Source of the DNA: JAXHUE01 sp034189655
GTDB lineage: Bacteria > Chloroflexota > Dehalococcoidia > E44-bin15
Length of the DNA: 64,000 nucleotides
Assembly (NCBI GenBank): GCA_034189655.1
Contig: JAXHUE010000005.1
Coordinates: 1 to 64,000, forward strand
Reading direction: 5' to 3'
The notes under the pieces were generated by a model. The model did no database searches. It saw nothing but the letters and a program-made list of their open reading frames with translations, and had not been told where the DNA came from. The position numbers were made by a program, and so were the translations under genes. Within the stretch, counting starts at the first letter, position 1, and every line of letters begins with the position of its first letter. This document shows positions 55,144 to 62,330 of this stretch, in pieces.

Positions 55144-57192
55144 ATGGGCCTGCCTTCAGACATCACGCAGGAAGAGATGGAGCTCTTCCTGCAAGAGGCT
55201 GACGAGCAACTGCTGCTCCTGGACGAAGACTTCGTTGCGCTGGAGAAGGCAGGCTTCGATGCCGAGCTCATCCAGGAGATATTCCGCGCCGCCCACACGC
55301 TTAAGGGCTCCTCGGCCATGGTGGGGCTGGAGAAGATGTCCCAGGTGGCCCACGCCATGGAGACCGTGCTCGATAGGCTGCGCTCAGGGCAGATGGAGGT
55401 CAGCACCCCGGTCATCAACGCGCTCCTCTACGGGCTGGATGCGCTCAAGTCCTTGAGGGAGGAGCTGGTCTCCGAGGAAGGCGAGGGGCTGAACGTTGAC
55501 TCAGTCGTGGCCGAGCTGGAGAGGGTGGCCAGCGCCCAGGACGAGGCATGTAGCGACGTGATAGAGGACGAGGGCGCCGCAGACGGGCTGTGGCAGAGGC
55601 TCAAGGAGGCGCTCGATAGCGGGCTCACCCTCTACCGGGTGACGATAGAGATAGACCCCTCCAGTAGCTGGGCGGCGGTGAGGTGCTTTCAGGCGCTCCA
55701 GGAGCTGTCCCAGGCCGGGGAGCCGCTGCACACCGTGCCCTCCGCGGAGGATATCGAGGCCGGGAGCGTGGGCTCAACCCTGGAGGTGATACTGGCCAGC
55801 CTGCAGGAGGCCGCGGCCATCAGGGATACCTTGCACGACGTGTGCGAGATAGCGAGCGTCTCCATCAGGCCCTATGAGCCTGAGGACATGGGTGACGTGG
55901 CCGCGGACCAGGATACTGGCGGGGAGAGCGGCGATGCCGGCACACCGGCCGCAGCCAGGGCCGCCGGGAAGCTGTCCCACACCCAGCAGACAGTGCGGGT
56001 CGATGTATCGCTGCTAGACCAGATGATGAACCTGGCCGGGGAGATGGTGATCGACCGCACCCGCATCGGGCAGGTGGGCAAGGTACTGGAGCAGAGATAC
56101 GTGGGAGACGAGGCCATCATAGAGCTCAGGGAGACCTCGGCCCACATGGGGAAGGTGGTGGGTGAGCTCCAGGAGAGCGTGCTGAAGGCTCGTATGCTCC
56201 CCATAGGCACGGTGTTCAACACGCTGCCTCGCGTGGTGAGAGACCTGGCGCAGAGGGCTCACAAGAAGGTGGACTTCCTCATCGAGGGCAGGGAGACAGA
56301 GCTGGACCGCACCATCATCGAGCAGATGCGGGATCCGCTCCTCCACCTGCTCAGGAATGCCGTCGACCACGGCATAGAGCCCGTGAGCGAGCGCAAGGCC
56401 GTCGGCAAGCCGGAGAAGGGAACCATCCGCCTCTCCGCCTGCCAGGAGCAGAACCACATCGTCATCAGGGTGCAGGACGACGGCAGGGGCATAGATGCCG
56501 AGAAGGTGAAGCGCTCTACCGTGGACAAAGGGCTCATCGCCGCCGAGGAGGCGTCGCGGCTCGCCGTCGCCGAGGTCATGGATCTCATCTTCGCCCCGGG
56601 GGTGTCCACCGCGGAGAGGGCCACAGAGGTATCGGGGCGCGGCGTGGGCATGGACGTGGTGAGGACCAACATCGAGGCACTGGGGGGGTCGGTCAGCCTG
56701 GAGAGCACCCTGGGAAGGGGTACCACCTTCACCATGAGGCTCCCCCTCACGCTGGCCACCATAAACGGGCTCCTGGTGTCGTCCAGCGGCACGGTCTACG
56801 TCATCCCCATGGCGTCCATGGTGGAGGTGCTCAAGGTGGAGCCGCAGGAGATAAAGACCATCATGGGCAAGGAGGTGGTGAGGCTCCGGGACAACGTCCT
56901 GCCCCTGCTCCGGCTGGACCGGGAGTTCAGCAACCACCGCGCGGAGGAGCGGGACATCGACGGCACCCTGGTCTCGGTGGTGAAGGCCGGGGAGAAGGCG
57001 GTGGGCCTTGCCGTAGACTCCGTGATGGAGCCTCAAGATACCGTTGTCAAGCCCCTGGGCAAGTATATCGGCGGCGTTCGGGGCATAGCCGGTGCCACCA
57101 TCCTGGGGGACGGACGAGTGGCGCTGATACTCGACACAGCCACCCTGGTGAGGGAGGCCACCGGGCACTCCACACCTGGATGCAGGGCATGA
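55144..57192 (+). CDS. cheA: CheA histidine kinase
   Basis: A 682-residue kinase. The P1 domain has phosphorylated H51 in AAHTLKGSSAMVG. A P2-like region (about 165-255) precedes a linker. P3 dimerisation (about 285-350), P4 ATPase (N box LLRNAVDHGIEP, G1 DDGRGID, G2 GRGVGMDVV) and P5 CheW-like domain (about 535-675) follow. The ATG at 55144 follows AGGAT; the open frame starts far upstream but overlaps cheW. Confidence 0.97.
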   Translation: MGLPSDITQEEMELFLQEADEQLLLLDEDFVALEKAGFDAELIQEIFRAAHTLKGSSAMVGLEKMSQVAHAMETVLDRLRSGQMEVSTPVINALLYGLDALKSLREELVSEEGEGLNVDSVVAELERVASAQDEACSDVIEDEGAADGLWQRLKEALDSGLTLYRVTIEIDPSSSWAAVRCFQALQELSQAGEPLHTVPSAEDIEAGSVGSTLEVILASLQEAAAIRDTLHDVCEIASVSIRPYEPEDMGDVAADQDTGGESGDAGTPAAARAAGKLSHTQQTVRVDVSLLDQMMNLAGEMVIDRTRIGQVGKVLEQRYVGDEAIIELRETSAHMGKVVGELQESVLKARMLPIGTVFNTLPRVVRDLAQRAHKKVDFLIEGRETELDRTIIEQMRDPLLHLLRNAVDHGIEPVSERKAVGKPEKGTIRLSACQEQNHIVIRVQDDGRGIDAEKVKRSTVDKGLIAAEEASRLAVAEVMDLIFAPGVSTAERATEVSGRGVGMDVVRTNIEALGGSVSLESTLGRGTTFTMRLPLTLATINGLLVSSSGTVYVIPMASMVEVLKVEPQEIKTIMGKEVVRLRDNVLPLLRLDREFSNHRAEERDIDGTLVSVVKAGEKAVGLAVDSVMEPQDTVVKPLGKYIGGVRGIAGATILGDGRVALILDTATLVREATGHSTPGCRA

Positions 57193-57207
57193 AAGGAGGC
57201 AAGGAAC

Positions 57208-57804
57208 TTGGCAATGAACAGGACACGGCGTAACTTCGATCTGGCCAGTTGGTCAAAGCTGGCCCACATGGGAAGCACCAACGCCATCCTGGGGCTCTCC
57301 CAGATGGTGAACGAGGAGATGCAGGTCACCGCCCTCGACCTTCAGGAGGTCTCGCTGCGCAATGCCACCAGCCTGATGGGCAAGGCCGAAGACGTGGTAG
57401 TGGGGATATACCTCCTGTTCTCAGGTAACGGCGACGGACAGATCATGCTCGCCTTCCCGCCGGAGACCGCATTCGAGCTGGTGGACATGCTGATGGCCCA
57501 GACCTCGGGCTCCACCACTGAGCTTGGGGACATGGAGAGGTCGGCCCTGGGCGAGATAGGGAACATCGTGGGCTCCTTCTTCTTGAACGCGGTGGCCGAC
57601 TATGCCGGGCTTCGCCTGCTGCCCTCGCCGCCGGCGGTGGTCATGGACATGGCGGGGGCCATCATCGGCTCGCTCATGGCCCCGGTCTTCAGCTCCACCG
57701 AGTCGGTATTCGTGATCAAGATGAACTTCAGCACGCAGAGCCGGCAGATCGAGGGCCGGTTCCTGGTGCTCCCAACGTTCGATAGCACGGCAGACACGTC
57801 ATAG
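57208..57804 (+). CDS. cheC: CheC-like CheY-P phosphatase
   Basis: A 198-residue CheC/CheX/FliY-family protein. The second active-site motif is intact (ERSALGEIGNIVGSF, E-x2-N); the first is altered (MGSTNAI, asparagine present but the glutamate replaced), so it may have one active centre instead of two. Start is TTG 57208, with GGAGG nine bases upstream; ATG at 57214 with AAGGAAC is possible. Lying next to cheD, it probably pairs with it to adjust CheY-P level. Confidence 0.88.
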   Translation: MAMNRTRRNFDLASWSKLAHMGSTNAILGLSQMVNEEMQVTALDLQEVSLRNATSLMGKAEDVVVGIYLLFSGNGDGQIMLAFPPETAFELVDMLMAQTSGSTTELGDMERSALGEIGNIVGSFFLNAVADYAGLRLLPSPPAVVMDMAGAIIGSLMAPVFSSTESVFVIKMNFSTQSRQIEGRFLVLPTFDSTADTS

Positions 57805-57823
57805 CGTGTGGAGGCGCGACACA

Positions 57824-58321
57824 ATGACGATATGTAAAGAGATGATTGTCGTCGGCATGGGCGAGATGCGGGTGATGAAGAACCAAACCGTGGTACTCAG
57901 CTGTATAGGTCTGGGCTCATGCATTGCCATATGTGCCTATGACCCAGCATCAAAGGTGGGAGGCATGTTGCACGGCGTGTTGCCCAGTGGCAACAACGGC
58001 GATGGCACGAAGGCCGCCCCCAAGTTCGTGGATAGCGGCGTCCCCCTGCTGATCACCGAGATGAGAAGGCAAGGGGCCTTGAAGTCCAGCATGTACATAA
58101 AGATCGCCGGCGGGGCCCACATGTTCTCGGTGCCGGGGACGGATGGGAGTCTCAACATCGGGGAGAGGAATGTCGCCGCAACGCATGCCGCCATGGAGAG
58201 AGAGGGCATCGCCGTAGCCGCTGCGGACGTCGGAGGCAACTGTGGTCGCACCGTTCAGCTGTTCGTTGACTCGGGCAAGGTCGTGGTGAGGATGGCGGGG
58301 GGGGCGATCACCGAGCTGTGA
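57824..58321 (+). CDS. cheD: CheD receptor-modifying deamidase
   Basis: A 165-residue CheD. The catalytic cysteine is C33 in GLGSCIAIC and the histidine H50 in GGMLHGVLP, followed by IGERNV near residue 110. It deamidates glutamines of MCPs and binds CheC. GGAGG lies before the ATG at 57824. Confidence 0.95.
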   Translation: MTICKEMIVVGMGEMRVMKNQTVVLSCIGLGSCIAICAYDPASKVGGMLHGVLPSGNNGDGTKAAPKFVDSGVPLLITEMRRQGALKSSMYIKIAGGAHMFSVPGTDGSLNIGERNVAATHAAMEREGIAVAAADVGGNCGRTVQLFVDSGKVVVRMAGGAITEL

Positions 58322-58346
58322 AACCGAAAGAGGAGGCGATGGAGAC

Positions 58347-58703
58347 ATGCCAAGGATACTGGTCGTAGACGACGCTGCCTTTATGCGTATGCGGTGTGCC
58401 AAGCTGCTCAACGAGAAGGGGTACGAGGTGGTCGAGGCCGGGGACGGCCTCGAGGCCCTGGAGAAGTTCAAGGAGTGCCGGCCCGACGGCGTACTCCTCG
58501 ATATCACCATGCCCAACATGGACGGGATAGAGACGCTCAAGAAGCTCACCGAGATGTACCCCGACGCCAAGGTGGCCATGGTGACCGCCATGGGGCAGCA
58601 GTCGATGGTGATAGAGGCCTTGAAGTCGGGGGCCAAGGACTTCGTGGTCAAGCCCTTCGATGCCGACCGGGTGCTCTCTGCGGTACAGAAGCTGGTGGGA
58701 TAG
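58347..58703 (+). CDS. cheY: CheY response regulator
   Basis: A 118-residue single receiver domain. The phospho-acceptor is D52 in LLDITMPNMDG; acidic pair near residues 8-9 (VVDDAAF), threonine in AMVTAMG and lysine in VVKPFDADR complete the switch. CheY-P must tell the archaellum motor to change direction. The stop overlaps the next frame as TAGTG. Confidence 0.96.
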   Translation: MPRILVVDDAAFMRMRCAKLLNEKGYEVVEAGDGLEALEKFKECRPDGVLLDITMPNMDGIETLKKLTEMYPDAKVAMVTAMGQQSMVIEALKSGAKDFVVKPFDADRVLSAVQKLVG

Positions 58704-58744
58704 TGGCGGGCGTTTTCGAAAATGCCGTTCCCAAGAGGTGCCAG

Positions 58745-59809
58745 GTGAGAGACAAGGTCAGGGTGCTCATAGTCGATGACTCCGCCTTCGCCAGGTTCGC
58801 CATCGCGCGCGAGCTCAGGCTCGATCCCGCTATCGAGGTGGTGGACTTCGCCAGCGACGGCGTCGAGGCCGTGGAGAAGGTGCAGGCGCTGAGGCCCGAC
58901 GTGGTGACCCTCGACGTAGAGATGCCCCGCATGGACGGCCTCGGTGCCCTGGAGCGCATCATGACGACGTGTCCCACGCCGGTGGTCATGCTGAGCAGCA
59001 TCACCTCCGAGGGGGCAGAGGCCACCATACGTGCGCTGGAGCTGGGCGCCGTCGACTTCTTCCTTAAGCCCTCGCTCTCGACGCCGGCAGGGTCTGGCGA
59101 TGGCACCAGCGGCCTGAGGGCCAGGGTGATGACGGCGGCCGCGGCCAAGGTGTCCCCCTTATGGCGAGGGCGCGGCACGGAGAGGGTAAGGACAGAGACC
59201 CGGCCACTCCCCAAGAACATCTCGCCGCAGATGGTGGCGGTCATCGGCAGCTCGACCGGAGGGCCCAGGGCCCTCTACCAGCTCATGCCAGACCTGCCCG
59301 CCGACATACCGGCGGCCGTCCTCGTCGTGCAGCACATGCCGGCCGGGTTCACGAAGTCACTCGCCGAACGGCTGGATCAGCTCTCGGCGGTACGGGTCAG
59401 AGAGGCCGCGGCCGGGGATGTGCTGAGGGAGGGGGAGGCCCTCATCGCCCCCGGCAACTACCACATGACGGTGACCGCGAAGGGGACCGTAGAGCTCAAC
59501 CAGGGCCCTCAAGAGTGCGGCGTGCGGCCCTCGGTGAACGTGACCATGGAGTCGGCGGCGCGGGCGTTCGGCGCCGCGGTGGTAGGTGTGGTGCTCACCG
59601 GCATGGGCGCCGACGGCACCAGGGGGGCAGGCCTCATCAGGGCGGCCGGGGGCAAGGTGGTGGTCCAGGACGAGTCCACCTGCACCATCTACGGGATGCC
59701 CAAGAGCGCCATCGCGGCCGGAAACGTGGACCTGGTGGTGCCCCTGCCCCAGATGGCCGCGGAAATGATCCATGTGCTCAAGAATGGGCGGGGTGGCAGG
59801 CGGCCATGA
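58745..59809 (+). CDS. cheB: CheB receptor methylesterase
   Basis: A 354-residue protein: receiver (VLIVDDSAFARF, D in LDVEMPRMDG) plus methylesterase domain with catalytic S170 (GSSTGGP), H197 (QHMPAGF) and D290 (MGADGTRG). I start it at GTG 58745, with AGAGGTG upstream and KVRVLIVDDSA immediately after; another in-frame GTG at 58703 overlaps the cheY stop. It demethylates and deamidates the MCP. Confidence 0.93.
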   Translation: MRDKVRVLIVDDSAFARFAIARELRLDPAIEVVDFASDGVEAVEKVQALRPDVVTLDVEMPRMDGLGALERIMTTCPTPVVMLSSITSEGAEATIRALELGAVDFFLKPSLSTPAGSGDGTSGLRARVMTAAAAKVSPLWRGRGTERVRTETRPLPKNISPQMVAVIGSSTGGPRALYQLMPDLPADIPAAVLVVQHMPAGFTKSLAERLDQLSAVRVREAAAGDVLREGEALIAPGNYHMTVTAKGTVELNQGPQECGVRPSVNVTMESAARAFGAAVVGVVLTGMGADGTRGAGLIRAAGGKVVVQDESTCTIYGMPKSAIAAGNVDLVVPLPQMAAEMIHVLKNGRGGRRP

Positions 59810-60624
59810 ACGAACGAGAGTACTCGTATCTCAAGGGAAAGATATTGAAGCTGGCCAACATCGATATCGATTGCTACAAGGAGCAGCAGATGCGCCGTCG
59901 CCTCGATGGCTTCATCGCACGGCACAGCCCCCAGGGCGTCATCGCCTACTGCAACACGCTGGAGCGGGACCGGGGCCGACTCCACGAGCTCCTGGCGTTC
60001 CTCACCATCAACGTGTCCGAGTTCTGGCGCGATGTCGCCCAGTTCCGCACGCTCAAGGAGGTCGTCCTGCCCCAGCTCCTGGCGCGGAGCCCGCGGCTCA
60101 ACATATGGAGCGCTGCCTGCTCCCGCGGCCAGGAGCCGTACACCATTGCCATTGTCCTGGAGGAGCTCTGCCCCGCCCGCAGGCACCGCATACTGGCCAC
60201 CGATATCGACCAGGACGCCCTGGCCTATGCCAGCGCCGGAGGGCCCTATCCCCCCTCTGATATAAAGAACGTAGAGCGCCACCTGCTCGAGAGATACTTC
60301 GTGGAGACCGACAAGGGGTTCTCGGTCGCAGACTGCATAAAGAAGAGGGTGGAGTTCCGCCACCACAACCTGCTCTACGACCCGTTCGACGAGGGCTTCG
60401 ACCTGGTGCTGTGTCGCAACGCCATTATCTACTTCTGCGACAGTGTCCGGGACAGGCTCTTCGCCAAGTTCAATCGCTGTCTCAAGGAGGGGGGAGTGCT
60501 CTTCGTCGGCGGCAGCGAGGTCATGCTGCGGCCGGGCGACATCGGCTTCGTTCACATGATGCCGTCTTTCTATCGCAAGCTTCACTCCGTGGCCGAAGAG
60601 GCGGCAACGGCAGGAGCATTGTAG
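59806..60624 (+). CDS. cheR: CheR receptor methyltransferase
   Basis: A 272-residue SAM-dependent protein glutamate methyltransferase. The N-terminal helical domain and INVSEFWRDVAQF are followed by WSAACSRGQEPYTIAI (motif I) and LATDIDQDALAYA (motif II); FDLVLCRNAIIYF and VLFVGGSEV complete it. It starts at ATG 59806, overlapping the cheB stop as ATGA. Confidence 0.96.
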   Translation: MNEREYSYLKGKILKLANIDIDCYKEQQMRRRLDGFIARHSPQGVIAYCNTLERDRGRLHELLAFLTINVSEFWRDVAQFRTLKEVVLPQLLARSPRLNIWSAACSRGQEPYTIAIVLEELCPARRHRILATDIDQDALAYASAGGPYPPSDIKNVERHLLERYFVETDKGFSVADCIKKRVEFRHHNLLYDPFDEGFDLVLCRNAIIYFCDSVRDRLFAKFNRCLKEGGVLFVGGSEVMLRPGDIGFVHMMPSFYRKLHSVAEEAATAGAL

Positions 60625-60636
60625 GAGGTAAGGAAA

Positions 60637-61719
60637 GTGCGCCGAATTACCGTAGCCCACGCTGAACTGGGGATGGTACTGGCCAGGGCAGTATACGATG
60701 GCACCGGCACACAGCTGCTCAATGCCGGCATGGCCCTCGATGCGCGCCACCTGCCCGTCCTCGGCCGGCTGGAGGTGCGGGAGATCCTGGTCCAGGACCC
60801 CCGTGTCGACGATGTCATCATCGAGCCCCTCATCTCGGAGGGGATAGAGGCGCGGGCGACGCGGCTGCTGCACAGGCTGCTGGATGGTAACCGGGGGCGG
60901 AGCTTAAAGTACATTCAGCTGGACGTGGTATCCCTCGACCGCGTGGTGAAGGCCATGCTCCAGGAGCTGTACTCCGCATTCATGGGCGAGATCGACGTAG
61001 CGGGGTGCCACTCCCTGGGAAACTACGAGTACGTCCACCCGGTGAAGACGGCGAGCCTGTGCCTCATGCTGGGCAAGGAGGCGGGCATCCCCCGCTCTGA
61101 GCTGGCCCACCTGGGCATAGCCGCCCTGCTGCAGAATATCAGCTATATACTGCTGCCCAGGAACATGGTGACAAACCTGGACCCGACGAAGGGTGACCCC
61201 CCGGAGGACTACAAGAAACACCCGGAGTGGGGATACTACATCCTGAGGCGGTACCCCGATATAGACGCCAAGGCGCAGCTCGCAGTACTACAGCACCACG
61301 AGAGGTGGAATGGGGAGGGGTTCCCCAAGGGGCTGAAAGGGGACCAGATATCCCTCTTTGCCCGCATCATCGCCATAGCCAGCACCTACCACGCCCTGGT
61401 CTCGAAGAGGCCCAACCAGCAGCCCTACCCCCCTCCCGAGGCGGCGGAGTACATCTCTGCCTACAGCGGGGAGCTCTTCGATCCCCAGCTCGCCCAGCTC
61501 TTCATAAGGAGCGTCCCCTTCTATCCCAAGGGGATATCGGTGAAGCTCAATACAGGGGAGGGCGGCATCGTCACCAACGCCAACGTGGGCTACATAGGCA
61601 GGCCGGTGGTGCGCATATGCAGCGACCGCTACGGCGATGAGGTGAGCAGGCCCTATGACATAGACTTGACCGACACGGAGTACCAGAGCAAGCTCATCAC
61701 CGAGATACTGGAGTATTGA
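60637..61719 (+). CDS. Degenerate HD-GYP domain protein
   Basis: A 360-residue protein related to c-di-GMP phosphodiesterases. The central histidine-aspartate that should bind metal is replaced by Q166-N167 (ALLQNISYIL), whereas H134, H220-H221 and the GYP-like G228-F229-P230 remain. Catalysis is therefore doubtful, and it may serve as a c-di-GMP receptor or scaffold. The GTG start has GGAGGTAAGG upstream and lies 12 bases after cheR, which suggests a role in the same chemotaxis operon. Confidence 0.85.
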   Translation: MRRITVAHAELGMVLARAVYDGTGTQLLNAGMALDARHLPVLGRLEVREILVQDPRVDDVIIEPLISEGIEARATRLLHRLLDGNRGRSLKYIQLDVVSLDRVVKAMLQELYSAFMGEIDVAGCHSLGNYEYVHPVKTASLCLMLGKEAGIPRSELAHLGIAALLQNISYILLPRNMVTNLDPTKGDPPEDYKKHPEWGYYILRRYPDIDAKAQLAVLQHHERWNGEGFPKGLKGDQISLFARIIAIASTYHALVSKRPNQQPYPPPEAAEYISAYSGELFDPQLAQLFIRSVPFYPKGISVKLNTGEGGIVTNANVGYIGRPVVRICSDRYGDEVSRPYDIDLTDTEYQSKLITEILEY

Positions 61720-61759
61720 CCGGAAGGGACAGCGTACACCCAATGGGGGGACCCGAGCA

Positions 61760-62299
61760 GTGAGCGATAAGCCGCTCTCACAGTCAGACATCGACAACCT
61801 GGTGTCGCGGCTCTCCGCGAGCGAGCCGGCAGCGCCGAAGGCGACGGCCACCGCCGCGGCAGACACTGCACCCCCACGCGGTGCCACTGCCCCGCCGACC
61901 GCCGCCTCGCCTTCCAAGGGGGCGCCGCCGCCACCGGGCCCGCCTCCCCAGGCCGCGGCCGTCGACGAGAGGACCGAGGAGAGGCTGGCAGAGCTCGCCC
62001 AGCGGCTGGTCAAGGTGGAGACATCGCTGGCCAGGCTCGACCGCCTGGAGAAGCTCATCGCCGAGGCGGGGAACACCTCCCAGCTCTCTCATCGCCAGAT
62101 ACAGGTGGTGGTCAATCGAGTACAGGAGCTGAACGAGGAGCTGAAGGCGATGTCGACAAAGCTACAGGGCACACTGGGCTACGACGTCTACCACACCTTC
62201 ACCTGTGACAAGTGCGGGAGCCAGGGCCTGGTCGCCGTCCTGTTCAAGTGTACCAAGTGCACCCGCCAGAGCTGGCGCGGCTGGTGGCCGCGCAAGTAG
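61760..62299 (+). CDS. FliM-like N-terminal peptide plus zinc ribbon, candidate CheY adaptor
   Basis: A 179-residue protein. The N-terminus MSDKPLSQSDIDNLVSRL resembles the FliM CheY-binding peptide (LSQ-x-EID-x-LL). Then follow a proline/alanine-rich linker (to about 68), a coiled coil (about 70-140) and a zinc ribbon with C149-x2-C152 and C164-x2-C167. It has no FliM or FliN domain and no other flagellar gene is in the window. The GTG start at 61760 follows GGGGGG. The gene lies in the chemotaxis-archaellum region, so I propose it binds CheY-P for the archaellum, as CheF does in archaea; that is inference. Confidence 0.8.
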   Translation: MSDKPLSQSDIDNLVSRLSASEPAAPKATATAAADTAPPRGATAPPTAASPSKGAPPPPGPPPQAAAVDERTEERLAELAQRLVKVETSLARLDRLEKLIAEAGNTSQLSHRQIQVVVNRVQELNEELKAMSTKLQGTLGYDVYHTFTCDKCGSQGLVAVLFKCTKCTRQSWRGWWPRK

Positions 62300-62330
62300 G
62301 GCACACTCTATACCTTCAAGGGAGCGGACT

